From contig CAWFGU010000006.1 in assembly GCA_963815505.1 (NCBI GenBank), positions 1-64,000 of the forward strand: a stretch of DNA of 64,000 nt. The letters are read 5' to 3'. The translations under genes were made by a program, and so were the position numbers. Below, in pieces: positions 8,086 to 17,806 of this stretch (its first letter is position 1; each line of letters begins with the position of its first letter). Source of the stretch: CAXBBB01 sp963815505. GTDB lineage: Bacteria; Bacteroidota; Rhodothermia; Rhodothermales; BA12. Under the pieces are notes generated by a model, which saw only the letters and a list, made by a program, of their open reading frames with translations, made no database searches and was not told the DNA's origin.

Positions 8086-9525
8086 ATGCCCACCGCCCTC
8101 GTCTGGTTTCGCCGAGACCTTCGGCTGAGCGATCACGCCGCGCTGACGGCCGCCCTCGACGCGTTTGACACCATCGTACCCGTCTTCGTCTGGACGCCCG
8201 ATGAGGAGGGCGACTGGCCTCCGGGCGGTGCGCACCGGTGGTGGATGCACCATAGTCTCGAAGCGCTCGGCAAGAGCCTGCGCGAAAAGGGATCGCGCCT
8301 GATCTTGCGCACCGGCTCGTCCGCTGACGAGCTGCTCGACATAGCCAAGGAGACCGGTGCCGAGTGCGTGTTCTATCATCGACGACTCGAACCCGCCGTC
8401 CGCACACGTGATGACGCGGTCGACAAGAAGCTGCGCAATGCAGGAGTAGAGCCGCGCGCGTTCGACGGCTACATCCTTCACGACCCCGACGCGGTCAGGA
8501 CCGGGAGCGGCGGTCCGTACAAGGTGTTCACGCCATTCTGGCGGAAGATGCGCGCCGAAACCCATATCAGTGAGCCGCTCCCGACTCCGCGCCTGGGCGA
8601 GTCGACGGCGCCTCTCACCTGGCCCATGTCGGCTGAGCTTGATGATCTGGAGCTGCTCTCGACGATCGGTTGGGACGCCGGATTCTACGACGTGTGGACG
8701 CCCGGCGAGAAAGCGGCGCGCGGCGCGTTGAACCGCTTCGTCGACGAGCGGCTGATCGACTATCCCGAGGGGCGCAACTTCCCTGCCCGCCCGCTCACGT
8801 CCGAACTGTCGATGCGGCTGCACTGGGGCGAGGTCTCGGCTCGTCAGGCATGGCGGGCCGCCGACGATTGGGTACGCAACGGCGCAATGCGCGAGGCGGC
8901 CGACAAGTTCATGAGCGAGCTGGCGTGGCGCGAGTTTTCGTACCACCTGCTCTGGCACTTCCCGCACATCCCCACCAAGCCGCTCAAACCCAAGTACGCC
9001 GCCATGCCATGGCGCGACGATCCCGACGGGCTACGCGCGTGGCAGCGAGGCGAAACAGGCTATCCGATCGTCGACGCCGGGATGCGACAGCTGTGGCACA
9101 TCGGCTGGATGCACAACCGGACGCGCATGATCGTAGCGTCGTTCTTGATCAAAGACCTCCTGATTCCGTGGCAAGAGGGCGCGCAGTGGTTCTGGGACTG
9201 CCTCGTCGGCGGCGACTTGGCCAACAACACGCAGGGCTGGCAATGGACGGCCGGGTCGGGCGCCGACGCTCAACCGTTCTTCCGCGTCTTCAACCCCGTC
9301 ACCAATGGCGAGCGCTTCGATCCCAACGGCGATTACGTCCGCCACTGGGTACCCGAACTGGCCAAGATGCCCAAGAAGTTTATCCATGCCCCATGGACCG
9401 CTCCTGCGGACGTGCTCGAGAAGGCGGGAGTCGTCTTAGGCGAAAACTATCCGCATCCTATCGTCGACCACGGAGAAGCGAGACTGCGGGCACTGGAAGC
9501 CCTCGAAGCCGTGAAAGCGGCGTAG
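8086..9525 (+). CDS. phr: Deoxyribodipyrimidine photolyase (class I CPD type)
   Basis: 479 residues from ATG 8086 (MPTALVWFRRDLRLSDHAAL), chosen over the upstream ATG 8041 because it starts exactly at the conserved N-terminus. Residues ~1-165 form the antenna-binding Rossmann domain. The FAD domain (~195-465) carries WREFSYHLLWHFP, GYPIVDAGMRQLWHIGWMHN, RTRMIVASFLIKDLL and GGDLANNTQGWQW. The enzyme binds DNA and splits cyclobutane pyrimidine dimers with blue light through electron transfer from reduced FAD. Its presence suggests a sunlit habitat. The sequence is intact and complete. Cryptochrome identity is possible but the full DNA-binding and FAD motifs favour repair. Confidence 0.93.
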   Translation: MPTALVWFRRDLRLSDHAALTAALDAFDTIVPVFVWTPDEEGDWPPGGAHRWWMHHSLEALGKSLREKGSRLILRTGSSADELLDIAKETGAECVFYHRRLEPAVRTRDDAVDKKLRNAGVEPRAFDGYILHDPDAVRTGSGGPYKVFTPFWRKMRAETHISEPLPTPRLGESTAPLTWPMSAELDDLELLSTIGWDAGFYDVWTPGEKAARGALNRFVDERLIDYPEGRNFPARPLTSELSMRLHWGEVSARQAWRAADDWVRNGAMREAADKFMSELAWREFSYHLLWHFPHIPTKPLKPKYAAMPWRDDPDGLRAWQRGETGYPIVDAGMRQLWHIGWMHNRTRMIVASFLIKDLLIPWQEGAQWFWDCLVGGDLANNTQGWQWTAGSGADAQPFFRVFNPVTNGERFDPNGDYVRHWVPELAKMPKKFIHAPWTAPADVLEKAGVVLGENYPHPIVDHGEARLRALEALEAVKAA

Positions 9526-9658
9526 GCCTGCCGTGCATGACGGGTCGTGCCTCATCCTCAGTCGCGGTTTCGCGCGACATCTCGGCATTCAACTCGGAAC
9601 GGAGTCGCCTAGCCGTGGATCAAACCCCCTCTCATCCACTGATTTAACACTTCTCGCT

Positions 9659-10606
9659 ATGCACATCGGAATGGTCGGCTTAGGTAAAATGGGCCTCAAT
9701 ATGACGCGCCGCCTCATCAACGGAGGCCACGAGGTCACCGTGTTCGACCTCAACAAGGAAGCCATCGAAGAGGCCGCGAGCTTCGGCGCCCAGGCCGCGC
9801 ACTCGCTCGAAGAAGTCGCCGCCAGCCTCGAAGCGCCGCGCCAGGTCTGGGTGATGGTGCCCGCCGGTGGCCCCACAGAAGCGACGCTCAAAGGACTCGC
9901 CGAGCACCTGTCCGAGAACGACACGATCATCGACGGTGGCAACACCCGCTACACCGATACGCTCCGCCGCAGCGAGTGGCTGGCCGAGGAGCACACCATC
10001 CACCTAGTCGACGCCGGGACGAGCGGCGGAGTCTGGGGACTGGCCGAAGGCTACAGCCTGATGATCGGCGGTCCCAAGGGAGCCGTCGAGGCGCTCTCTC
10101 CGATTTTCAAAACGCTCGCGCCGTCGGACGACACCGGTTGGGGCCACGTCGGGCCGAGCGGATCGGGACACTTCACCAAGATGGTCCACAACGGCATCGA
10201 GTACGGCATGATGCAGGCGTTCGCCGAGGGCTTTCACATCATGGAAGCCAAGGAGCCGTTTGGACTGGACCTCCACCAGGTCGCCGAGATCTGGCGGCAC
10301 GGATCGGTCGTCCGCTCGTGGCTGCTCGACCTGGCCGCTCGCGCGTTGGACGAGAATGCCGAACTCGACGGCATCGCCCCTTACGTCTCGGACAGTGGCG
10401 AAGGACGCTGGACCGTTCAGGAGGCAATCGACCTCAACGTCCCCGCGCCGGTCATCACGTACGCGCTGATGGCGCGCCTCGACTCGCGCGTCGATAACAG
10501 CTACACGCACCGCATGCTCTCAGCGCTGCGCAACCAGTTCGGCGGCCACGCGATCAAGACGACCGAGCACACCCTCCCCACGCCCCCCGCAGGCGCCGAC
10601 GTTTAA
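9659..10606 (+). CDS. gnd: 6-phosphogluconate dehydrogenase, decarboxylating (short form)
   Basis: 315 residues from ATG 9659 (MHIGMVGLGKMGLNMTRRLI), which matches the family start; the upstream in-frame codons are not protein-like. It has a Rossmann nucleotide-binding motif GLGKMG, the substrate motif DGGNTRYTDTLRRSE, DAGTSGGVWGLAEGYSLMIG, and the catalytic Lys region SGHFTKMVHNGIEYGMMQA. The short form (about 300-330 residues, often NAD-linked) oxidises 6-phosphogluconate to ribulose-5-phosphate and CO2 in the oxidative pentose phosphate pathway. The zwf gene starts 4 bp downstream, and pgl follows. Confidence 0.94.
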   Translation: MHIGMVGLGKMGLNMTRRLINGGHEVTVFDLNKEAIEEAASFGAQAAHSLEEVAASLEAPRQVWVMVPAGGPTEATLKGLAEHLSENDTIIDGGNTRYTDTLRRSEWLAEEHTIHLVDAGTSGGVWGLAEGYSLMIGGPKGAVEALSPIFKTLAPSDDTGWGHVGPSGSGHFTKMVHNGIEYGMMQAFAEGFHIMEAKEPFGLDLHQVAEIWRHGSVVRSWLLDLAARALDENAELDGIAPYVSDSGEGRWTVQEAIDLNVPAPVITYALMARLDSRVDNSYTHRMLSALRNQFGGHAIKTTEHTLPTPPAGADV

Positions 10607-10610
10607 TCCG

Positions 10611-12120
10611 ATGGCGAACACACACAATCGCAACCGGCTATCCGATCAGACCGACCACACTTCTGGACGCAAGCGCGAGCTCGACCCGCACGTCTTTGTC
10701 ATCTTCGGCGCGACGGGCGACCTGACCCGCCGCCTGATCCTGCCCGCGCTTTACGCGATCACCAAGAAGAACGAGGGCAACGACTACATGGCCGTCCTGG
10801 GCGTGGCGCGGACGGACCACGACGACGCAGCATTCCAGGCCGAGAGCGCGCAGGCGCTCCACGAACTGGGTGGCATCGATGAGGCGGACGCGCAGGCGTG
10901 GTGCGAGAAATTTTTGACGTACGAACCCATCGGGGAGCAGTCGCCCGAGGACTACGAGCGCGTCAAGGCGAGGGCCAAGCAGATCGCTGGCGAGCGCAAT
11001 CTGGGACCGAACCGCCTGTTTTACCTCGCCCTTCCGCCCAGCGTGTTCGACGATACGGTCGTCGCCATAAACGACGCCGGACTGTGCGCCGAGGACGGCG
11101 GCTGGTCGCGCTTGGTCGTCGAGAAGCCGTTTGGGCACAGCCTCGACACGGCGCAGGAGCTCAACGAGTTGCTGCACCGCTACTTCGACGAAGAGCAGAT
11201 CTATAGGATCGACCACTTCCTGGGCAAGGAGACGGTTCAGAACCTGCTGGTCTTTCGGTTCGGCAACGCCATCTTCGAGAAGGTGTGGAATCGCGAGAAC
11301 GTCGAGCGCGTCGAGATTCTCGTGCCCGAGACGCTGACGGTCGGCACGCGTGCGAGCTACTACGACGGATCGGGCGCCATTCGCGACATGATCCAGAACC
11401 ATCTGACGCAGCTGCTCACGCTGACGGCGATGGAGCCGCCCGCCTCGCCCCGCGCAGCCGACATCCAGGCCGAAAAAGTCAAGGTGCTTCGGTCGATCTT
11501 GCCTCTCGAGTCCAAGAACGTCGTACTCGGTCAGTATGGCGAAGGCGAAGCGGGCGGTCAGCCGGTGGCCCCTTACCTGGCCGACGAAAAAGTACCCGAT
11601 GATTCCAAGACACCCACATTCGCCGCGATCCGCCTGTTCATCGAGAACTGGCGCTGGCAGGGCGTGCCCTTCGTCCTGGTGACGGGCAAGGCGATGGTCG
11701 AGAAGTCGACGCGCATCCGCGTCATTTTCCGCCGCGCCCCTGTGTCGATGTTCAGCGACTACGACCGCTGCAACCTGTCGGACAACGTGCTCGAAGATCT
11801 CGGCCTCACCACGCGAAGGATTCTCGCTCACGCTCGACGTCAAGAAGCCGGGCGGCGGATTCGACGTACAGACGCAACGCTTGCATTTCGACTACGATGA
11901 GGTCTTCGGCAAGTCGCCGTCGGCCTATCACACGCTGCTCGAAGACGTGGCGATGGGCGACCGCACCCTGTTCGTCGATGCTGCCGAAGTCGAGGCGTCG
12001 TGGGCGCTCTACCAGCCCATCCTCGACGGCGATTTGCCGGTCCACACCTACAAACCTGGCTCATGGGGACCGATGGCCGCCCGTCGTTTCTTCAACTCGT
12101 CGCTCGACGAGCTCTGGTGA
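10611..12120 (+). CDS. zwf: Glucose-6-phosphate 1-dehydrogenase, one frameshift near 11790
   Basis: ATG 10611 opens a protein with the coenzyme motif VFVIFGATGDLTRRLILPAL and the substrate-binding signature YRIDHFLGKETVQN. It has SYYDGSGAIRDMIQNHLTQL and the C-terminal half GFSLTLDVKKPG ... FDYDEVFGKSPSAYHTLL and SWGPMAARRFF, ending at 12120. As written, frame 1 runs to a stop at 11900; the conserved tail is read in a second frame from about 11790, so one base is missing or extra there. Repaired length is about 503 residues, normal for the family. It oxidises glucose-6-phosphate with NADP. Its place in gnd-zwf-pgl makes loss of function unlikely, so a sequence error is plausible. Confidence 0.9.
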
Positions 12121-12145
12121 GTCCTACCGCTTAGTACCTGCCTCC

Positions 12146-12859
12146 ATGTCCGCCCGCCCCACGTTTCGCCCCTACGACACGCGACACGCAGCGTCGCAGG
12201 CTGCCGCCGAGTACATTGCCAAGTGCTTGCAAGACACGCCCGGTCCGGTAAGCCTAGCGCTATCGGGCGGATCGTCGCCGAGTGACACATACCGCGCGCT
12301 ACTGGACCTCGATGTGCCGTGGGGACGGCTGTGGATCATATGGGCCGACGAGCGCTGCGTGCCGCATACGCATGCTGACAGCAACGTGAGAGCAGCGCGC
12401 AAGGTGTTTCTAGACGAGTCGCAGATAGACGAGTCGCGCATTCTAGAACCGCCCGCCACGTCGGCGGAAGACCCCAAGGAGGCCGCGCTGATTTATCAGA
12501 ATCGGCTGCACGAAGCGTTGGGCAGAGATTTTGCGATTACGGTCGCCGTCATGGGCATGGGCGACGATGGGCACACGGCGTCGCTCTTTCCGGATGCGGA
12601 CTTCCAGGCGCTGCGGGGCGACATAGCGCACACGCTCGCCCCTCCGACATCGCCCGTCCTCAACCGGTTGACCTTGACACTCCAGGCCCTCGACCGCGCT
12701 CAGCACGCTGTCTACCTCGTCTTCGGCAAGGCCAAGTCGGCTCACGTGCAGCGCGTCTCAGAGGGCGAGGCATGTCCTGCCGTACCTGCTGCCTGCGTGC
12801 TTCCGCAAACGTCGAACGTCTGGTTCGTCGATGCCGAAGCGGCGCCTGTCGTGCGCTGA
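12146..12859 (+). CDS. pgl: 6-phosphogluconolactonase
   Basis: 237 residues from ATG 12146 (MSARPTFRPYDTRHAASQAA). Family motifs present are VSLALSGGSSPSDTYRAL (substrate phosphate loop), IIWADERCVPHTHADSN, and VAVMGMGDDGHTASLFPD with the catalytic His. It hydrolyses 6-phosphogluconolactone to 6-phosphogluconate, the step between zwf and gnd. It begins 26 bp after the zwf stop, so gnd-zwf-pgl form one operon encoding the complete oxidative branch of the pentose phosphate pathway. Confidence 0.93.
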   Translation: MSARPTFRPYDTRHAASQAAAEYIAKCLQDTPGPVSLALSGGSSPSDTYRALLDLDVPWGRLWIIWADERCVPHTHADSNVRAARKVFLDESQIDESRILEPPATSAEDPKEAALIYQNRLHEALGRDFAITVAVMGMGDDGHTASLFPDADFQALRGDIAHTLAPPTSPVLNRLTLTLQALDRAQHAVYLVFGKAKSAHVQRVSEGEACPAVPAACVLPQTSNVWFVDAEAAPVVR

Positions 12860-12943
12860 CGATTCGCCGAGCCGCTGCGCGCTGCGTCGTAAGTTGCGCG
12901 CTCTTGTCCGTTTCACCATTCGGAGGCGCCGTCCTCCCCCGCG

Positions 12944-14101
12944 TTGGACCCTGACGCTGCGTCTAGTCTGCTCCCGTACGCGCCGTTCGTGGCCGCGGCG
13001 GGAGCCGTCATCACCTTTCTGGCCGCCACCGCCTTCGCCGCCCTGACGGCAGGCGCGAGACTGCGTCCCCTGACTATGGGACACCGCGCGCGGCTGCGCA
13101 CGGCGAGCGTCGCCGCGATCGCGTTTTCGACATCCGCCGTTGCCGCCACGCTGTTCGCCCTCGCCCCGAGTCTGTCGGCACCGGCTGTGTCGGCAGCGCT
13201 GATCTGCTGCATCTTCGGGCTCATCGCGCTGACCATGTGGGCTTCGTCGCGCGTTCCGGCTCGCAACGTGCTCACTCGCCTGGTTGTGAGCGACCAAGAC
13301 GGCGACGATGCGCACGCCCAATCCGCGGATCCCGAGCTCGTCGCCTGGATCGCTGACGAGGCGCCGACGCTCGACACGCAGCAGAGCGACATGCTGTTCG
13401 CCCTCGCCGAGTTCGGGCAGACGACGGCGCGCGAGATCATGGTGTCCCGCGTCGATTTGTCTGCCCTACCCGCGACGGCCACGCTGGACGAAGCCTTGAA
13501 CGCGATCCGTGAGACCGGCCACTCGCGTTTTCCGATCTACGTCGAGCATCTGGACAACATCCTGGGTCTGGTCCACGCCAAAGACCTGCTCTCCGCCGCG
13601 GCCGCTCCGGATCAACCGTTTAGCCTGGCCCAGTTTCTTCGCCCCGCCCTGTTCGTCCCCGAATCCAAACCACTCGACGCGTTGCTCAAGCAACTGCGCG
13701 CACGGCGCACGCACCTCGCCATCGTCGTCGACGAGTACGGCGGCACGGCCGGACTGCTGACGATGGAGGACCTGCTCGAAGAAATCGTAGGCGATATGCA
13801 GGACGAGCGCGACGAGGAGGAGGTACTCCTGCTCTCTCGAACAACCGACACGTTCGAGGTCGACGCGCGGCATAATCTCGAGGACTTGGCCGAAGCTCTC
13901 GAGCTCCAACTGGCGACCGATCACTTCGAGTTCGACACGCTCGGAGGTCTCATCTACGACTGCTTGGGCGCCGTTCCCGAACCCGGCGCGACGTGCGAAT
14001 ATGGTGCACTCCGCATGACCGTCGAAACCGTCCACAACCACCGCATCGGCCGCGTACTCGTAGAGATCGTCCCGACTCAAAGCGACGAAGCCGAGGACTG
14101 A
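12944..14101 (+). CDS. CBS-domain membrane protein, HlyC/CorC (CNNM) family
   Basis: 385 residues from a TTG at 12944, the only sensible start. The N-terminal ~110 residues contain three hydrophobic segments (about 12-35, 58-75 and 80-100), shorter than a usual four-helix DUF21 domain. They are followed by a soluble linker with a SDMLFALAEFGQTTAREIMV helix, a pair of CBS domains (~170-275: GHSRFPIYVEHLDNILGLVH and HLAIVVDEYGGTAGLLTMED), and a C-terminal CorC_HlyC transporter-associated domain (~290-378). Family members handle Mg/Co or other divalent cations, or regulate gliding-associated exporters (GldE-like in Bacteroidota). It lies convergent to the mscS gene with only 10 bp between stops. 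Confidence 0.85.
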   Translation: MDPDAASSLLPYAPFVAAAGAVITFLAATAFAALTAGARLRPLTMGHRARLRTASVAAIAFSTSAVAATLFALAPSLSAPAVSAALICCIFGLIALTMWASSRVPARNVLTRLVVSDQDGDDAHAQSADPELVAWIADEAPTLDTQQSDMLFALAEFGQTTAREIMVSRVDLSALPATATLDEALNAIRETGHSRFPIYVEHLDNILGLVHAKDLLSAAAAPDQPFSLAQFLRPALFVPESKPLDALLKQLRARRTHLAIVVDEYGGTAGLLTMEDLLEEIVGDMQDERDEEEVLLLSRTTDTFEVDARHNLEDLAEALELQLATDHFEFDTLGGLIYDCLGAVPEPGATCEYGALRMTVETVHNHRIGRVLVEIVPTQSDEAED

Positions 14102-14111
14102 ACCGGCCTCT

Positions 14112-14981
14112 CTACGCGATGGGCAGAGGTAAATCCGCGCCAGCTCTAGCGGGCGGATCGAGGTGTACGTCCATCTGCGGATAGGGAATACCGATTCCGG
14201 CCGCATCGAGGGCGAGCTTGGCATCGACGGCCAGACGTTCTTTGACAGCCCAGAAGTCGGCGGCATCGACCCAGACGCGCAGAGCGTAGTCGACCGACGA
14301 GGCGCCCAGTCCGGTCAGGTAGACCTGGGGTACGGCAGGCGCGGCATCGTCTGACAAGCGTCCTTCGACGCTGTCGGCGACGCGCTGGAGTACGTCACGC
14401 GTCTGCTTGAGGTCGGCGTCATACGAGACGCCGATGGCGAGGTCGGCTCGGCGGGTCGGGTGATGCGTGATGTTCTCGATCGTCGAGCCGAAGATGGCGC
14501 CGTTGGGTACGATGATGCGGCGATTGTCTACGGTGTCGAACTGGGTCGAGAACAGGTCGATCGTCACCACTTTGGCCGTAATGCCTGCCGCGTTGACGAC
14601 ATCACCGGTCTTGAACGGGCGGAACAGCAGCAGCATCACGCCCGACGCAAAGTTGCTCAGCGTGCCTTGCAATGCCAGACCGATCGCCAGTCCCAAGGCT
14701 GCGATGACGGCAGCGAATCCCACGATGGAGATGCCGACCATCCCCAAAACCGCCAAAATGCCCATGACTAGGATCGCGTAGCGGATCAGCGAAGCCAGAA
14801 ACTTGGCCAGCGAATCGTCCAGCTTCGAGCGCTCGAACGAACGGCGCGCTTTTTTCTGCACCCACCCCGCAACCGCAAACGTGACGTAGAGCAGGATGAG
14901 CGCGCCGACCAGCTTGAGAAGCCAGCCGAGCACGATAGAGAAGTCGAACGTCTCGATGACGCCCACGAGGTCGAAGCCCAT
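14112..14981 (-). CDS. Small-conductance mechanosensitive channel (MscS family)
   Basis: About 289 residues from ATG 14981 (MGFDLVGVIETFDFS); an upstream start at 15029 would add 16 residues. It has three transmembrane segments. The pore helix region is GFAAVIAALGLAIGLALQGT followed by LSNFASGVMLLLFRPFKTGD, the classic MscS TM3 and beta-domain entry. The C-terminal vestibule has NRRIIVPNGAIFGSTIENIT. The channel opens under membrane tension to release solutes during hypo-osmotic shock, a common need for marine or saline bacteria. It is transcribed with the DUF2267 gene just upstream. Confidence 0.92.
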   Translation of the reverse strand: MGFDLVGVIETFDFSIVLGWLLKLVGALILLYVTFAVAGWVQKKARRSFERSKLDDSLAKFLASLIRYAILVMGILAVLGMVGISIVGFAAVIAALGLAIGLALQGTLSNFASGVMLLLFRPFKTGDVVNAAGITAKVVTIDLFSTQFDTVDNRRIIVPNGAIFGSTIENITHHPTRRADLAIGVSYDADLKQTRDVLQRVADSVEGRLSDDAAPAVPQVYLTGLGASSVDYALRVWVDAADFWAVKERLAVDAKLALDAAGIGIPYPQMDVHLDPPARAGADLPLPIA

Positions 14982-15070
14982 AGCGGAAGAGGTAGGGTGA
15001 AGAGCAGAAACTACCGCTTCGCTCCACACCGCACCACTTGCAGCACGACCGGTTCAGAGAATCGGCCGGG

Positions 15071-15535
15071 TCAGTGCTCCTGATGAGCTACGTCCTCGTC
15101 GAGCATGATCCACAAATCGCGCACGTCGTGCGGCAGAGCGTTGAAGATCTTTTCGGCCACGCCTCGGTCGACTTGGTCGCTGAGCGCGGTGAAGACCGCT
15201 TTGGTGGCGTCCTGAGCCGAAAAGTCGGCGTTCTGCAATAAGATGCGGTCGTACACCTTGGCGCTCCACCCGGCCAAGTCACGGTAGTCGGCGGGCTGAT
15301 CGGCAGGGCGGAAGCCCTCGAAGTACAATCCACGCACGACGACCGAAAGCTGAGACGAGAGCGCGGCGCACAGGTCGACGGGCAAGCGCTCGCGGAGCGT
15401 CTGGAGAACGGCCCGAGTGGCGTGATACGCGTCCTGCGTCGTGGGCTCGTCGGCAAAGGGCAACCCCTGGCGGACGGTTTCGAGGAACGTGTAGGTGTCG
15501 GTGAGTGCAGTATCTAGCGTTTTGAGTGAAGCCAT
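15071..15535 (-). CDS. DUF2267 domain protein
   Basis: 154 residues, all-helical, cytoplasmic. The pattern DAYHATRAVLQTLRERLPVD, LSSQLSVVVRGLYFEGFRP and a second helical half matches DUF2267. In that family a repeated motif of 'R-V-L-x-x-L-R-E-R-L' is followed by an L-P-x-x-x-R-G-L-Y-x-E-G-W segment; here W is F. The C-terminus ends in HQEH. The function of the family is unknown; it is often found near stress and envelope genes. It precedes mscS by 89 bp on the same strand. Confidence 0.82.
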   Translation of the reverse strand: MASLKTLDTALTDTYTFLETVRQGLPFADEPTTQDAYHATRAVLQTLRERLPVDLCAALSSQLSVVVRGLYFEGFRPADQPADYRDLAGWSAKVYDRILLQNADFSAQDATKAVFTALSDQVDRGVAEKIFNALPHDVRDLWIMLDEDVAHQEH

Positions 15536-15618
15536 GGAAGGAGTTTCGGTTGGATGAATCTGTTAGATCCGTCGTTCCCTGCTCGTGTTCGCAGCTCCGG
15601 GCTGCTCTTGCGGACTCG

Positions 15619-16011
15619 TTACGGGATCGAGAAGGGCTCCGACCGAACCTCTCGTGCCTTTCCAACCACCTCGACACGCGCGACGGCGCGATAGGCCCCA
15701 CTGGGTAGGGAGTTGGCTTCGAACCTGCTGACGCCTTCGGCTTCGGCTCCGGGAGCGAGCAAGATCAACTCGGCCGTGCAGAACACGAATGGGTCGTAGT
15801 AGATCTCGCCGGTCTCCACGTTCTCGATAGGCGAGCCGCACAAGTTATATCCGATGGGCTGCGATGTCCGATTGATCAGCCGCATCGTAACCAAGCTATC
15901 GGCTGGGGCGAACGAGGCTTCGAGTACGACACGGTCCGACGCGCTTCCGTCAGGGCCGAAGAGTTGGCAGGCGCTCAGGGTGAGCACCAAGGCGAAGGCG
16001 AGATTCTTCAT
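15619..16011 (-). CDS. Small lipoprotein, paralogue A of a tandem pair
   Basis: 130 residues. MKNLAFALVLTLSACQLFG is a lipoprotein signal peptide (lipobox LSAC). The mature part looks like a single beta-sandwich: VVLEASFAPADSLVTMRLIN, a GYNLCGSPIENVETGEIYYD segment with two conserved cysteines, and a C-terminal LPSGAYRAVARVEVVGKARE. It shares length and layout with the next gene at 16072-16464, so the two arose by tandem duplication. It resembles small envelope proteins with an intramolecular-inhibitor-like Ig fold. No known family was recognised. Both genes are on the same strand, 60 bp apart. Confidence 0.8.
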   Translation of the reverse strand: MKNLAFALVLTLSACQLFGPDGSASDRVVLEASFAPADSLVTMRLINRTSQPIGYNLCGSPIENVETGEIYYDPFVFCTAELILLAPGAEAEGVSRFEANSLPSGAYRAVARVEVVGKAREVRSEPFSIP

Positions 16012-16071
16012 AATGGTACGGTAGCCGTCGAGTTGATTGAGACGTTTCGCGAGTGCGCTCGGAACGGATCG

Positions 16072-16464
16072 CTATAGAATGACGAACGACGCCGACGCGA
16101 TCTCGCGAGCATCTCCATCGATTTCGATCGTTGTGACGGCACGATACGTTCCGGGGGGCACATCACTCGCACCAAAGAACAGCGTCGTCTCTTCCTTCTC
16201 TTTGGATTGGAGCATGCTGAGAGAGGGCTGGCAATCTACCAAAGGGTCAGAATACCGCTGCCGTGTCTGCTGATTCTCGATCGAGGATAAGCAGAGGTTG
16301 TACCCGACCGCTTGATCGGTGCGATTGATCAACACGAGCAATACGCGCGTCTCGTCGGCCTGGTATGTGGCTCTCATTTCGACGGTCGAGCTAACGGCAT
16401 TGCCCAAGCCGAAGAGCTGACATCCGGAGAGCGTGATGAGGGCAGCGAGGGCGAGCTGTTTCAT
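16072..16464 (-). CDS. Small lipoprotein, paralogue B of a tandem pair
   Basis: 130 residues, the same length as its neighbour. It has lipobox LSGC in MKQLALAALITLSGCQLFG; the mature N-terminus CQLFG is identical in both copies. Shared features are LVLINRTDQAVGYNLCLSSI, a second Cys in DPLVDCQPSL, and PPGTYRAVTTIEIDGDAREI near the C-terminus. The two conserved cysteines could form a disulfide outside the cytoplasm. Identity between copies is moderate, so the duplication is not recent. Function is unknown; an envelope location is inferred from the signal peptide. Confidence 0.8.
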   Translation of the reverse strand: MKQLALAALITLSGCQLFGLGNAVSSTVEMRATYQADETRVLLVLINRTDQAVGYNLCLSSIENQQTRQRYSDPLVDCQPSLSMLQSKEKEETTLFFGASDVPPGTYRAVTTIEIDGDAREIASASFVIL

Positions 16465-16570
16465 GATTGAGGTATTGAGTACGCTGACAGTCTAACACGG
16501 AAGAGCTGAGTCAGGCAATGCCGACAAGTCGAACCGTACGTTACTCCTCTCCAACCGTCTCCCAACTCGT

Positions 16571-16670
16571 GCCGAGTCGCGCGCGGCCTGACGGCAGCGG
16601 GCTTCGGCGTGCTGCGCTTCGACTTCGCCGGACTGGGCGAGAGCGAGGGCGAGTTTGCCGAGACGACGTT
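16571..16670 (+). pseudogene. Fragment of an alpha/beta hydrolase gene (duplicate of 18105-18205)
   Basis: About 100 bp is nearly identical to the hydrolase-OsmC gene at 18105-18205; the differences are scattered and mostly at third positions. In frame it reads ARGLTAAGFGVLRFDF then AGLGESEGEFAETTF, with conservative changes (S to G, T to A). This pattern suggests it came from a diverged homologue rather than a recent copy. It ends within a few bases of the stop codon of the minus-strand ATPase gene, so this ATPase gene lies between two direct copies. No other part of the hydrolase is present here. Confidence 0.8.
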
Positions 16671-16672
16671 TT

Positions 16673-17806
16673 TTAGTCGTTCTGCGTGTTCTTTCCTGGC
16701 TCTGCATTTCTCGCGGTACGCAGCATGAACACATCGAACATCGGCACCGTAGACGCCGCGTCCCCATGCGCAGGACTGTAGATCATGACTTTGCCGATCA
16801 GTTTACCTCGCATGGGAGCGACGCGCTGCACAGTCACACTTAGACGGTCAGCGATGTCGCCGGAACGGTGAGGCCCCTCGCCGAGCGAAGCCATGGCGTG
16901 CATGTATTCCTTCTGCTCGGGCGTGAGACGGTCCAGCCGGACGCGAAAGAATCCGGCGTCGAGACGTTGGAGTGCCCGGCGCGTGGCTTCTTCGGCGTAC
17001 TGCAGCGTGAGGGGAGACGAATCAGCGACATTCCATGCGTGCTTACCCCACTCCTGCAGGAAGTAGGGGTACCCCGTAGTCTGTTTTACGATGGCATCGA
17101 GCGCGGCTTCTGCGTGCGTCACCTCCTCACACACGGCAGGCAGTCGGAGCGCTTCGCGCGCGTCGCTCGTACCGAGAGCGCCCACATCGGGGTAGTCGAA
17201 GAGGCGTTCGGCATACGGTTTCGTTTGCCCAGCTAATTGCCCAGCTAAGCCTGCGAGTTGGGGAAGGCCCGCACCGAAGAACACCAGTGGCAATCCACGC
17301 TGCGCAATGCGGTGCAGGGCAACGATCAGTGCGCCCAAATCGCGCTTTGAGAGGTGTTGCACTTCGTCGATCATCACGACGACCGCCGTTCCCGCCTCCT
17401 GCGCGGCGTGGCCGATAGCGGTGAACACATCCGACAGGTCGAGTTCGATGTCGCCGGAGTCGACGTGTCCGATCTCAGGGTCCACGCCGAACTCGAAATC
17501 GGCGATGGACACGCGCGCAACGCGGGCGAACGAGGCCGATACGCCCAGTCCTCGGCGCGCTTGCACGCGGCCCCGCTTCCCTCGACTCAGCCGGAGCAGC
17601 ACCTTTTTCAAATGAGGAAACAGCAGATCGGCGAGCCGCCCTCCTTCTGGCGCCTCAATCAGCAGCGCGTGCGCCTTTTCCCTCTCGGCGATGGTTTCGA
17701 TTCGGTTCAGCAGTACGGTCTTTTCCACACCACGCAAACCCAGCAGGATCTGACCACGAGCAGAACGACCAAGTCGTGCACGTCGGATCGCTGTTTCCGC
17801 ACCCAC
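16673..17806 (-). pseudogene. Archaeal-type/ORC-like AAA ATPase, probably decaying
   Basis: 377 residues from a GTG at 17806. The layout is that of the single-gene 'ATP-binding protein' family with an AAA core (Walker B AVVVMIDEVQHLSKRDLGAL, sensor LPLVFFGAGLPQLAGL), a GYPYFLQEWGKHAW motif, and a winged-helix tail (DIADRLSVTVQRVAPMRGKL). Two defects are visible. The P-loop reads GLRGVEKT where the family has Gly before Lys. The conserved N-terminus (YCSGAGTPPPELAGREPI) is still present in frame upstream but its start codon is gone (CTC in place of the expected ATG), leaving an internal GTG. It is flanked by the 100-bp direct repeats at 16571 and 18105. Confidence 0.65.
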
